Shown here in pieces: positions 48,801 through 61,684 of a stretch of DNA of 64,000 nt; the first letter of the stretch is position 1; every line of letters begins with the position of its first letter. The notes beneath the pieces are model-generated. The model was not told where the DNA came from and did not search any database. It saw only the letters and a list, made by a program, of their open reading frames with translations. The stretch spans positions 6,302,001-6,366,000 of the forward strand of contig CM034141.1 in assembly GCA_019914995.1 (NCBI GenBank), read 5' to 3'. Both the position numbers and the translations under genes were made by a program. Source of the stretch: Acanthochlamys bracteata (Eukaryota; Streptophyta; Magnoliopsida; Pandanales; Velloziaceae).

Positions 48801-51800
48801 AAACACTAATTCTGGATCGACTTGTTAAACAGGATAAACATAAGACAGAATTCAGACGGCAAGAATAAGATCCAACAGAGACAATTACATATTGAGGCAC
48901 CATCAAGAAAAAAAAAGTACCATACCTTAAAGATGCAAGCCTGAGGTTTTACATCGCTACGGTCTCCGTCTCTATCCACCACATTGAATGTAATCATGAT
49001 TGGAACTTTTGCTGCCGACTGTAGAGGAATGCCACTATCCAACTGAATGCCCCTCACAAGTTTATTAGGTGCAGTAGGTAGATACAAATCATCACCTTCC
49101 ACAGTGATTTTCTCCAGCTCCCTTCATATAAGTATGCACAGTTAACAAGAGAACACGGAACTAAACATGAATAACCATCAAAATAGAAGATACCTCCTTA
49201 TACCAGCTCGACGCTCTTCCTTAGGAAGAGGAAAGAGAACACCAGATATAGATGTAACTTTGTCGAAAAATTCAAATTCCCTTAGAAATAGGTCACGAGC
49301 CTCCGGAGTGAAACCATCAATAATATTCTGTCTGACTGAAGGAAGCTTTTCATAGAAGGATTTGTTCTGCATCATAATGTAGCAACAGGTGTAAGTTGGC
49401 ATGCATCATCAAAAAGGCGTCCTATTCTCAATAACGATAAATGCTCCCAAGAATTATAACTAATGCAGACAAAAGAAAGACTTCCATAGTAGGCATATCT
49501 ACCTTCAAATCACTTGCTTCTTTTACAGATTCTGGAGATTCACCCTGGCAAGTGAATATTATAAGTTAGTATCACAAGATATATAAATGAAAAGAATATG
49601 CTTGAAACACTAAAGCGATGGCATCAAGTCACCTAAAACAGACAAACCAAAGCAGGGTACATAAACATGGAACTTTCAGTGAAAGGGATAAATGTAGCAA
49701 GATTTACAGAACAAACCTGAAGATGCCATATCAAAATATGAGCAAAGATATTGCTTCTTCGAGCAGCTCCAAGCAAATATCCTTCTACTAACTTCTGCAG
49801 GATATGTAAATAGTAAATCAAAAAGATGCATCTTTGTTGCAATGAAAGAGGCGGTTGAGAGAGATTAAGAAAAATAAGCCTGGTCTGATGTAAATCCTAG
49901 CTGTTCAGAAAAACTCACCCCATCATCATATCTAAGAGCCTGAACTAACTGTGGCATGAAAAATGTGACCCTTTCTGGAGGATAAGATTCCAGAACTCTA
50001 AGAACATAAGCCATTACACGTGGATGGCCTTTGAAAGGAGGTGTAAAAAAATCAAGAGCTTGAGTGATAGAACAAGCCGCCCAGTGAGGCAACTGCTGAA
50101 GTAATACCGAGTCTTCTTCTATTGCCTTCGGAGTGACAAAGAAAGGTAGAGCTTCAGGTATAGTGCGTATTTCCAAAATGTGTTGCTGCAAGAGAGCATA
50201 TATATTATGTTTGATGAATTTGTGATGCAGCAGGAACATAAAACATAATATTATGGAAGAACTGAGACTAGAATACTCCAAATTAGAAGACAATAACAAG
50301 AGTCATATTTCTTTTTCAATGGATAAAATGGTACTGCCGGTGATTCAAACGTTTAAGCTCTCCGTTGAAGAGAGAAAGCCCTAGCCACTCCATGTACGAG
50401 TCCTTGGCGAACAAGAGTCATACTAAACAAAACAGTTTAAAGTATCTGATAGTTATATTTGTTAGATTTGGAACTAGGAATGGAACATCAGATTTTGCAT
50501 GCCGTGGTACAGTATTGACTAACATAAAGCACCATCCTATCTAGCTCTTTTCATCCTTCTCATGATCTCAATTATACTTTCTCTAGTAAATAACCTATGC
50601 TTTCAAAACTTATGAAGAAAGGAAAAACACATAGACAGCTTCATCCACTAGAGATTTCTAGTTCAAGTGCTGATACTTTAACTTGAGCTTCTACAGCAAC
50701 AAGTAATATATGAATTTGCTAAATACAGATCTTCTAGTACATGTTCTAACAATTAACTTACAAGTAGTTGCAGGTTTGCATCTTTTTTATAATGAAACTC
50801 ATCTTTCAATTCTTTGTAACATTTAGAATATAATTTCTGTCAAATCATTATGTAAACAATGCATGGAAACAAGTAAACTGTTGAGTCCCTTAGATTCTAA
50901 CTTGAGAGCTAGGCTAAACATAGGATGCCCATCAAAATCACTAAATATATTTGACTCGGACATCAGACTTCGTGAAACTGCAGCTTGTTATGTGAATCTC
51001 AGCCTCTTTTCTCTAAACATTGCTGATCTGGCATGAAGAGCTCAATTTTAAGTGCAATATAAGCAAATGCATGAAATTAACAAGGACTAGATATTTTTAT
51101 TATGACTCACTAGTACAACTAAAAATAACTAAGTTAGGCTATACATTAGCACAATAGGTACTACCTGATATAGTTTTTTAAGTTAAGAGAGTAACCAAGA
51201 ATGCCTATGCTGAACAAGAATTGGGGCTAAGATTCAGGGGGATTTCGAGAGATACTCAGTCCAATCCCACCTCATCAAGTGTAGCAGAAAGCTGAGGAAT
51301 AGACCAGAAACGCTGAACCAAACTATTGACTCTTGTGGCTATAGCTACATTTACCTCAAATTATTGTCTACTTAAGCAACTAAATTTGATAATTACCTAT
51401 ACAAGATTGGAATCTCAAAGATGGCAACATATGGCACAGCTGCTAGTAATAAATTATGATTCAGCAATTTATATTAAAACATGCAAGTGCACACTTAAAA
51501 GGTGTAAAACCAAACCAACGCTCTGGCTATTAGCTGGTGCTGGGTGGGTAACAAAAGGACCTCAGAAAAGATGCATATCAAATAATTAAGTAAACTATAT
51601 TTCACTTAATTTACAAAGATCAACTTCATAGGCAATAAAGGAAGATACATAAATTGGTTTGCATTTGGAACTTGATGAATCAAAACTATAATAAGAAACA
51701 ATGAATAAATTGAAGTTGAAAAACATAAACATTAGACCATAGCTACCTGAACCACATGAGTTACTTCAGCTGTCACATATGAGTTTGTTGGGAACCTTGA

Positions 51801-54800
51801 GGTCAAGGAAATAGCAATTCGAGGGTCTACATCAAATGCAGTTCTGACATGTTCAATCCATTTCTCAGAGCTAAGTTTTGAGCGAAACAATGCAGTATCT
51901 CTGAAGAGAAACGCAAAGATACAGAATTATACATATGACGCCAGTATAAATGATAACGAGCATTACTCTAAGTACATAAGCATGTGCTTGCAACGTTTGA
52001 AGCTTACTTTGTATTTAGTGGCTGTGCCCAGACTTCAAGCCTGTCTGCCTCGTGTTGGCTTAGCATTACAAGTAGCTGTCTACGTTTCTCTCTCCCAACT
52101 GCATAATTATCCATCCGTCCCCAAACAGGGTGACGAAGATCTGTCTGAATATACATAAGCAATACAACATAAATAAATACTATGAATCACAAAATAAACT
52201 ATCATGCATGTAAAACTCAAAATATTTAAGTCATGAATTTCCAAAACTAGTTACAGTCAGCAATCCAAGTGTGAGAAGATCAACTAACCATGCTAGTTAA
52301 ATCTGCATCACGAGCCCTTCCTTTTGAAGATGATTCAATTGGTACACCATCAACTCGCTCATTCAACAGATAATGAACAAAAAGTGAAACTGATTGAGCC
52401 TCGCTCTGGGAGAAAATCTTGTTATTGCTCTCGTACCACTCAGGCTCATGTGCGAACCAACCAAGGGAGGCTCTGGAAAAGAAAACGGAATCTACAGATC
52501 ATCACAGATGACAGGCGGAATATACAAACAACAAGCCCAAAGGTCACTGTTCTAGCATATCTAAAGATCTGGAAAGATGAGCTGGCCCAAAACTTTCATA
52601 TCGCAACGCGAGCTTCATTTAGCAAACCATAGCGTTTGTCTCATTGACGTATGCCTTTGGTATTCATCAGTTTGGTTATCTATAAAAACTGGTTCAGTCG
52701 TTTAATATGTCAGTATTACAAGTAATTTTGGAAAACAGTCTTGTTAACCTTGTATCATACACTGAACTCCTCTCTTGTTAAACAAGGTATCTCATGCCTA
52801 TCTAATTATTACCCGTCAATATGTCAATAACTATCAAAAGAAACAAATAGAAATTAAAAATAGCGAGACAAAACATTTTAGAACTAGGAAAAGAAATATG
52901 GAAATGATCACCTGTACACCCGGTCTTCTAATAATTGAAGCCCTGTTTTGTAGTTTTGCTGGTTACTCTGGCTGTAGCAGGAGCAGAACTTCACGCCAAG
53001 AAGCATTGCAGTAAAAAAAGTACCAGTAGCAGCTGGATGGTGAGAAAACTGTGATGGGGATCTCATGGTCCCCTGTAGCATTCTACCAAGAAGTAGAAGT
53101 TGCTCAACACTATCATGTCGAACTACCTAAAGCATCCGATATCAGAAGACAACATTTCATTAGAAGACAGAAAATACATTCAAAATCAGGATCAATATCA
53201 CAGCGCTACATTAAGAGGATGTGTTTTGAAGCGATACGAGTAGAAGTGCTAGGAATTCTCAATATGATGGTAAATTAGCGCAAGTATTGATCAAAATACT
53301 ATAACCGAAAGTATTGGAAGACCTCATTATTAAAAGACAATAGAGCTAAGCCCATTCATTTACCTCAAAACGGTCAATAAAGAAACCAAGCCAGAGCTTG
53401 TGAGCAAGCAATCCTTCTACAGGATCCTTTTCAGGCTGCATTTCTGGTTCCCCAGGAACAAGATGAGGCCTCAATTTAGCAGCAGGTCCACAATATCGCA
53501 TTTCTGATGCAAATAATCCGCGTTTTGTATCTATTGTCCACAACCAAGCATCAACAAGTTCTGAAAGGACAAGAGGACCCAGAGAAGGCGCTGCAGACAC
53601 CAGCCATGTCCAAATAAATATTCCAGTCTCCATTGCATCTGGTGTGGCAATATAAGCTGGACACCAACAGAGAAGTCGTAGTAACTGAGAAAAACCTTCA
53701 AGATGACGTTTCGAATCCAAACTCTGCACAAGAGGGAACTGTTAGGTTGGTATTCATATAACCAAGATGAATTAAGGCATTCCAAGGACATACCATGTGT
53801 GACAGGAGTAGTGCAGTAGCTTGAGAGCATGTTTCACGAAACACAGATCTATCAACTATTCCACCTTTTTCTGCAGTACCAACAAATTGTTGGAGAAGGT
53901 GAACAAATTTCATGAGAAGAATTTCATTAAAAGACTGGGGAGAGGATATTCCTGGTTTCATGTTCTGCACGCCAAGTCCAAGTCCAAAACCTATCTGTGA
54001 AAAGCCTGTCTGAAAACCCCCAATGCTGTTATATAGCCTTCTCATACCAACAATTTCTCCAGCATGATTGCACTTCATTGTAGCGCTAACAACGGCAGTT
54101 GAAAGGACTTCCAGCACAAATCCGTCTGACACTTGTTGTTTAGCTCCAGATGCTGCTGCTGCTGCGTCTATCACTGCAGGAATATTTGCTGTTCTGATTC
54201 CAGTCCAACTGTCATTTTTCCCAGTACATATACGAACTTCAGACAAAAGAGAAACAATGTCTGTTGCATGCTGTGTTCTCTGCCATGCATTTAGCTTGCA
54301 AAGGTTTTCCTAAAAAGTAACAATGAACAGCATTAACTCAAACATAAAACAATGCACTTACGAGTTTCTGAAACAAAATCCAACTTACACATGATATTAT
54401 TGGTACAATCATAATCTGGTCAGCCTGGTTTCATGTTTTTGTGTTCTTATACTTTCTTAGTTCTTATAATTTTGCAAAACATGGTAAAAAAACCGTTATT
54501 TTGGAAAATATAGCATCTTCTTGGTAAGACTTGAAGACTTTATAGATGAATTTCTTAAAGCTTGAGAAGGGATTACCTGCAAAAGACCCTGTGTCGTGCA
54601 TGGAGCACTTGATAATGCTGTTGTGACCCATTCTCTAACAATCTTTTGGTAGAGAGAACGAATTGTGGCAACAAAAGCAGGGTCATTCACAAGAGCTGAA
54701 GGTAAATCATTATACACTGAAAAGAGAAGTGAATCTAAGCAACAAGAGTTCCATAAAACCTGCAAGCACCAATGACCATGAGAACAAATTACAAAGTATT

Positions 54801-57800
54801 AAACCAAAAGTTCAACCGCCTGATTGACAGACTAACCTGTGGGAATCTCTCTTTCAGCTGAGTCAATAAATTAATACAGATGTCGCGGACGTATTCATCC
54901 CTCTGTGATATGTTTTTTATCAGAAAGCATGAATGAGCAGTAAGAACTAATTCCCTTGTATCTGCTTCTTTCCCTATTTCAGAAATTCTTTCATCCTGTA
55001 ATACAGCAGAGGAGAAGTATAACTTGATGAATCCTATCGACCTTTCAAAATAAAAGACTAAATCAGAGGTTCAGAAGCTACATCATGGGACAAATTTGAC
55101 CCATCCAGGAAAGGATGCTTAAGAGTACTACTGCTGCTGTGTATCTTAGTATAACCAATGCCAAAGATGTTAAGGCATAAGATTTTACTAATCAGTCATA
55201 CAGTATCACGAGAGAAGGAGCTCAGCGAATTTACCAGCCATGCCATAGCAGTTTCGAAAGCCCTATGCACAATAGCTGTCAAACACTGAGAAACAGCAGG
55301 CATCAAGTTTGTAGTCAACAGGTACTTGAATACGCAACTAAAAGCACTTCTTGGAACGTGAGAAGCATCATCAGTAGGAAGTACGCCACCATTGCAACTA
55401 AATCTTATAATTTCCAAAAAAGTAACCGCTAGCAGATAGGTAGCCTTGACACCTTAGGAAAGAATGGAGAATCACAAAATAGTAAATGAAAACAAGATCC
55501 GTTTGAGTTATCAGATAAAAGAAGAAAGAAAGATTTGGAACCTGATATTGAACCCATAGTTGCCACCTCAACCCGTCCTCCTAAAGCAGCAGAAAGAGTA
55601 GCTTTCTGGGCTACAGCTGCTTTTTCGTTACCACTTCCCCTTCGGCTTCCAGGATTGTGGAGAGCATTCAATTCCAGCTCATCTTCAAGCCACTTTACAG
55701 AACTCACAACCTAAAGACGCCAATTTCATGCGAAGATTGTCAACCATCTGTCTATACCGTGCTAAAGAAAAATTCTACCAAAGGAAAGAAACAAAGAAAG
55801 GAAAGACAGGAGGTTCAAGAGCTGAAATTGGTAAAAATGGAGAGAGAAATACTACACAAATATTCCAGCCAATTGTCCATAATAAATAGCATTTGCTACA
55901 AATGGTTCGTTCCCAAGGTTGAAAATGCCACTAATATTTCTTGGAAAACCAAGTTGCACAAATAGCAGTGCAGCAAAACAGCTGTCCAGACTTTATGAAA
56001 TATAGTTGTAGATGTATTTGCATGAAATGTATTTTACAAACATCAAGGTCATGACAAAGTAGAAGGAAAAGTAGGTGTTTAGTTAATTATTCAAACAATG
56101 GTTTCAAACCTCCCCCAGAGAAGAAAATCACTTCTAAAAGCAAGTCTCAGCAGTCAATAAGAGATTACATTTTCTAGACAGGCCTTCCAGAAAGTCCTTT
56201 TCTCGTAATCCATTTTTTAAACTCTAGCCCAAGAGAGATAAAGTCAAAGTAAATTCTCACTATCTCTTATAACAAAGCCATACTACAGACAAAGATACGC
56301 AGATTATCATAAAAAAATACAGATTCTACCTAGAGGAGCACATGCAGATATACTGCCAGCTTCAGTTTAATGATAAAACAACTTATGTTAATGCACAAGC
56401 TGTAACACATACTAACCAGTGGTGGTGTTCCTTGTGCAATGCGCTGAACAGCCACAGACCACTGATTGTTCCACATATACGGTCCCCCTATAGATTGAAG
56501 GGCCATCGAACCCAAGCTCCCAACACTATTCAAAGAAGTGGATATTGATCTTCCAGGGAACTGATTTGGCTGTATGGGAGGTGCTAAACCAAATAAAACA
56601 ATGTAGAACCACAGGTTCCGAAATAATTTTAATAGTGAAGGCTCCACGTCAGAGGATGGATCAAAGTCGGAGCATAATTCAGCCACAGCAGGAAGTAATG
56701 GCCCCAAAAAATCAGCCCCGCTTCTGCAAATGTCCACATCATGATATCAATGCAAAAAGCCGCTAATTGAGAATCAATACAGCCTACCAAAACAAGCCGC
56801 CTGCTTCCATATAATTTATCTTCCCATGCAGGTTACTAATAGCTAAATAGGTGCTTGAAACATCAACCAAAAAAATACTAAAAAAAGGAACATTAAGAAC
56901 TACCTCTATGCTTAGCTATATAAGAATACCCATTTCAATGCTGATGCTCCATGTTCCATGCTTAATTGTCTAAGTCACTTTCATTGCTCAAGTCCTTTCA
57001 CATATTCATGCAAGTTTTGTGAACTTTGATGGTACACAAAACTTGCGTGAAAATTGATACGCTCCTTAAAGGTGCATCTTTTGTAGAACTTGCCACATTA
57101 TGCGAAGTCAAGGGAAAGAGAAGGTTGTCACATTACTCAAACCTAAGGTCCTCAAGAAAAGGTTAACAACACTATTGGCATGCAGTTAAGCAATTGCAAT
57201 TTCCATAAAAGATAAATTTAAGACAACATATGTGAACTAGAAGCATACTTAAATATTCTCAATTTAGTAATAGCTTAAAATGGGAGTGTAAATATATAAA
57301 TATTGCTCTACCTCCCACTTTTTGATTCAGCAGCAAGTCCCACATCCGAGCATAAAGATAGAAGCCGATGGCGATAGTCAGATCTCAATTTTGAACTGGT
57401 AAGGTGAGAAGCAACTAAAAGAAAGCCTGCAGGAAGAGTCTAGAATCTTGAAGTAGTTAGCTAATCACAGAGTCAAGCACAACAGACTGCTTTGACAGAT
57501 ATATGCAATGGACAGTCTTCTTTGGAGATAGACAAATTAAATGCATATACAAACCTCTACCCTCTCCGTAGTGGCTTCTGGTGCCAGCGTTGTGCTTTCA
57601 GCTGATCCAACAGTTTTAAGTTTATCTAAGTAGCTCCTTGACATGAGAACAACAGTCTCGCGGTAAGATTTCTCAAATCCCAAACAAGCCATTCGAGATA
57701 CAGCATCAAGTAACTGAAAATATTTCCAATATTCATGAGAACAGATACTAGACTATACTTAAGAATTGACAAACAAGACAAATTAAACTGAAACAAAAAA

Positions 57801-60704
57801 AAGAGTTTCATCCCAAAAGGAAACATAAACTTATGAAGAGCATATACATGCTCAGGAGACAAGGTTCCATACACGGAGACGCAATAAACTCGGAGCAGAT
57901 GCATCTCCCTCTTCCAAACTTTCAATAAATAGAGGCAGTACCATGTCTACAACTTGCTGCTTCTTCACAGAAACACTCAATTCTGCTAACAGCCGGATAA
58001 GATTAAGATACACAGGAGTAGCTTGCTTTCGTTTTCCATCCTGAAAAAGAGACGAGACATAATTGAGAAAAGGACATCATAAACACTAATGAATCTACCA
58101 TCGTAGCCAAAGAGGAGCAGAAGAATAACTGAACATGTTATAAGACTTTCAATTAAATCCAAATGAGCCTTTAAGCAAACCTATCTCATGTTACTTCCTG
58201 TCTTCAAAGTTTTTAATCAAGTGAAGCATTAACCAGTTGTATAGCTACAACTTTCGATAGATTAGCTATTAATTGTTTAACAATGTCAGCATCGATCCAA
58301 TAAGAGCAGAAGAGAAAGAGTTCGACGAAGAGATTTAAGGATACCAGAGGAAGACCAATAAAAAGTATATCAGCGAAGAAAAGATGCCCCTAAGATGAAG
58401 AAAAAAGGAGATAATAGAATAAAGTATAACCTGGTCATCATAGTCATTGCATTCACGGACGCAAGCAGCTAAACCCATAATAAAAGTGTCCATGAGAGCC
58501 CTATCACTGCTCCAACCAAATTCAATTATATCACAGCTTAGCTTTGTAACAGTCTCAAACATAGCTCCAGGATTGTTCCCTAACATGTCGGCCTACTTGA
58601 GAACAAAAAACAAGCAAAATAATATTATTTTGTGTTATTAAGATCACAGAAGAAGGCTTGAAAGTAGCATTACCAAAAGATGAAACACATCAAATAGTTG
58701 GAACTAACCAAAATCCAGTCCGATGTAAGTTTTTGCTTAGCAACAACATATATTTCAGGTCGAGAGACCAACTATGTCTTACGTGCATAATGAAAAAATA
58801 CCATATGTTACATTTTGTAGTTCAGCTGTGTAATGAAGTTTTCAGTTAATATGTTAATAAGAACCCAAAAGGCAATCAGCTACAATACATTACATTCAAA
58901 CTTAGATAGAACTTTACTTCAAAATTCTGCACTTTAAGACTTATGATTGATCCAATTATCCGGTATCCCAGCCACTTGCAATACACAAATGACTACAAAT
59001 CATATGTCAAAGGCTAGGCTCCAATTACTAAAGTCAAGTTTATCCAACGTGGCAAGGGAAGCAGAGTTTGTGCAAGAAGCGAGATTCTCAAAGATTTCCT
59101 AAGTTTCCTATAGATGCGTTAACTTACTCTTAGAATTTCAAGAATAAAATGCGGTAAATCTTATATATATTATATTCTGCATTTAGAAGAACAGGAGACG
59201 CAACAAGGGGTTTTAACAAGTATGTGTGCTTTCACTATATGAATACTTCAGGTTTCCAACAAAATACTGTTCAAATGAAGATGTTTTCAGGAAGAAAGAA
59301 GGCAGCCATGCTGTTTAACCACCTGGCGGCATGTAGCTAATATCAGTGTCTTCAAATGAATAAGTAACACCTGCAGCAGCTGCTCTCCCCGGCTGACTGC
59401 TATCTGACAAAAACCAGTGAGCAACGTACTGAATAACTCCTCGCAAACCCGCAATCTCCTCCATGAAGAGTTCACACAAGCATCTGCAGCCTCCAGAAGC
59501 AATGCGAGTATCTTACGGGTAATCTCCTTTGTGACCTTTGCATCAGAGTTCAAGGGAAGTATACTCTTTATCTGTGCTGTGGTTGCCGCTTGACAAGCAG
59601 AAAGCTTTGAGTTAATCCTAGCCTTCAACTGTGCCCCTTGCTCTCTCCATTCCGCTTTCCGAATCTAAACCAATTAAAATCAAAGCTCCACACCATTATC
59701 AGAAACCAAGCTACAAGCTAATTTGCCAGGCAGAATGAATCAATATCTACCTTAAGGAAAGACGGCAATGACTTAAGCTGCTTTGCAGCAACACTCCGGA
59801 CTCGCTCTAGGTGTGGACTCTTGATCCCTCCAGCACCAACATTATCAAGAACCTGAGCAAATAGCCTGAAAACAGTTTCCATCTTTTCCAACCCTTCCAC
59901 CAATTCCTCTTCAAACTTTGCAACATCCGGCCTTACTGCAACCCCTCCACTCCCTCCATTGCTCATCGGACTCAACTGATCCACGCTGGTCCTGGATGAA
60001 ACTCCATTTGGCAACATCGCCTCGGATGCGGCAGAAGCAGCAGGCTGTTTAGAAGATGCATCATCATGTTCATCTTCCCTCGACCTCGCTGCATTCTGCA
60101 CCGACGGCGATGAAAAACCCAAGGCAGCAGCAGCTGCAGTAGCACCACCAGAGACATCTGACGAATTCGACGAAGACAATGCATCACCTGAATCTGAACC
60201 AGAGGCACCGAGCTGATCAAGTAAGCAAGAAACAAGTGAATCAGCGTCAGCAGCAGAGATCGGTGGGCAATGCCGCGATGCCGCAGACAGGAACGCCCTA
60301 CAAATACCGGGGTCTTCGGAATTCACTTGGACCAGAGCAGAGCAAAGAATAGCACCGAAGAACGACGAAACTTCGTTCGAGAATTCTTGAGAATTTGAAG
60401 AAGCTTCGGAAGCATATTGGAGAAGATCAGTGAAGAACAAGTTGGGATCAAAATTGGGAGGGAAATAAGAAGACTGAAATTTGGTTGGAGATTTAAGGAA
60501 ATCGAGAAGAGGAACACGAGAAGAAGGTGGATGATTCGAACAACGAGATAGAAATCGAGCGAGAGCGAGTAGTGCGTGGAGATTTGATCGATTTGCTCGC
60601 GAAGATGAAGATGAAGGACAGCGGCTGCAGATCCAATTTATCTTGTCGGAGAAGGATTCTGGATTCTGCGCTATTAAATCGCACAGCTGGTTCAATGACT
60701 CCAT
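45868..60704 (-). CDS. PI4KA1: Phosphatidylinositol 4-kinase alpha (type III)
   Basis: Complete, 26 exons, 2013 aa, near the Arabidopsis PI4K alpha 1 length: 59751-60704, 59323-59664, 58431-58592, 57873-58040, 57555-57713, 57312-57439, 56417-56723, 55542-55710, 55235-55452, 54837-54995, 54577-54759, 53794-54309, 53364-53723, 52912-53126, 52289-52472, 52008-52144, 51747-51900, 49919-50185, 49717-49794, 49503-49544, 49194-49366, 48926-49121, 47546-47686, 46618-46826, 46377-46538, 45868-46126. Phases agree throughout. The start is ATG 60702-60704 (MESLNQLCDLIAQNPE). The first exon holds a Ser/Ala-rich stretch and a large helical-repeat region follows. The kinase domain is at the C terminus: VGDDCRQDVLALQ, QPKDRHNGNLLFD (catalytic loop) and RLVHIDFGFILE (DFG-type metal site), ending YDLIQYLQQGIEK. 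It makes PI4P at the plasma membrane, in plants with NPG, HYC and EFOP partners (established knowledge). Confidence 0.96.
48259..48570 (-). mobile_element. 5'-truncated RTE-type LINE remnant in PI4K alpha intron 22
   Basis: Read on the minus strand it encodes IEDKLRECRFRWFGHVLRRP, then after damage EELDLSLDMVYN. These are the last blocks of the reverse-transcriptase protein of plant RTE-clade LINEs (RWFGHV..RRP; GRP; DL..DM..N). It then runs into a 3' tail of (TTG)n, seen forward as acaacaacaacaacaa at 48259-48274, next to the typical aagcctttatcccactt sequence. Stops and a frameshift show it is dead. Same sense as the host gene. Confidence 0.75.
50295..50422 (-). mobile_element. Short tRNA-derived-like SINE with 13-bp target duplication in PI4K alpha intron 17
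   Basis: A perfect direct repeat aacaagagtcata flanks a 102-bp insert (copies at 50295-50307 and 50410-50422; insert 50308-50409). On the minus strand the insert starts cgccaaggactcg and carries gtttgaatc, one base off a pol III B box (GWTCRANNC). It ends in an A-rich tail (attgaaaaagaaa). Size, tail and duplication fit a SINE. Confidence 0.75.
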
Positions 60705-61105
60705 CGATGAATTTGTTGTTCTTGTAGTTGTTGTTTGCGATCGATCGACGGAAAACTTGGGAAGAAGAGAAATCAAGGAAGTGTTCTAGTTGTTGTTTAC
60801 GAGCGATTGATTGGTTGCATCGATCATGGAGGGATTGGTGAAGCCGGCATTGTCGGAGCGAAGAAGGTTTTGATCTGAGTTTTTTGTTTTCTGGTTTTCG
60901 CGTAGAGAAATAAAATGGAACGCTGTCTGCGTTCTCCGAAGATTTCGTTTTTCACCTTCTAGAATGGGCTTTAGTAAAGTTAGGCCGAGTGCTCTACCAA
61001 ATGGGTTACATTATCTAATCCGTTGGGCTCAAGCCCATATTGTAGCTACAAAATTAAAAGATGTTGGTATATAATCTTCTCTTATTTCAAACTTATACAT
61101 ATTCA
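60705..61105. other. PI4K alpha leader/promoter and spacer
   Basis: A GC-richer leader lies up to about 60960, then a spacer. No clear TATA box found. Confidence 0.4.
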
Positions 61106-61684
61106 GTGTAGACCATAGTTGTAAAACGCAACCCGGTGTATGACCTGAAAAAGTTACCGGGTAATCAAACGGGTTATCGGATCGACCCACTAGATCAAAT
61201 TAAATTTATTAAATAAATATTAATATAGAAATATAATTATATGTATTATATAGTATTTTCTATAACAACTATTAAAAAAATAATAAAATAATTGTATATG
61301 AAAAATATTGAATATATTTTTAAAATTATTACAGTACTTAAGACAATAGTAAAATTTCTATACTTTATGCATTATAAAGAACAAATTATCTACACTATAT
61401 ATTTTATTTATTTATTACTTTCTAATAAAATACAAAAAATAAGAAAATAAATTAGTAGCGAAAGAGTACTCAATAAAGTGCACATTTTAGAATGCTAATA
61501 AAAATACTTTTCTATTTTAAATAAACAAATATATATATTTTTCTTTTTTTTAAATATTAAAATCAGGTCGATTCGGGTCTTACCGGGTCGCTTGCGCGAT
61601 CCGATTTTATATTAACTCGGCCCGTAATTAGTGCCGGGTCGCCGGTTTTCGGTCCAGGCCGAGTTTTAAATTTATGGTGTAGAC
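61106..61684. mobile_element. Non-autonomous hAT-type element (563 bp) with 8-bp TSD
   Basis: A perfect 8-bp duplication gtgtagac lies at 61106-61113 and 61677-61684. The element between (61114-61676) starts catagttgtaaaacgc and ends gagttttaaatttatg; 12 of these 16 terminal bases match as inverted repeats. Subterminal regions are rich in cgggt/acccg words (gttaccgggtaatcaaacgg; gggtcttaccgggtcgcttg), while the middle is AT-rich. There is no transposase frame. An 8-bp duplication with short inverted ends indicates the hAT superfamily. Confidence 0.85.

Noticed and set aside
60985-61006. Reverse-strand similarity to a tRNA D-arm (taacccatttggtagagcac)
   Set aside because: No matching acceptor stem, anticodon arm or T loop with a GGTTCGA-like box follows, so it is not a tRNA gene.
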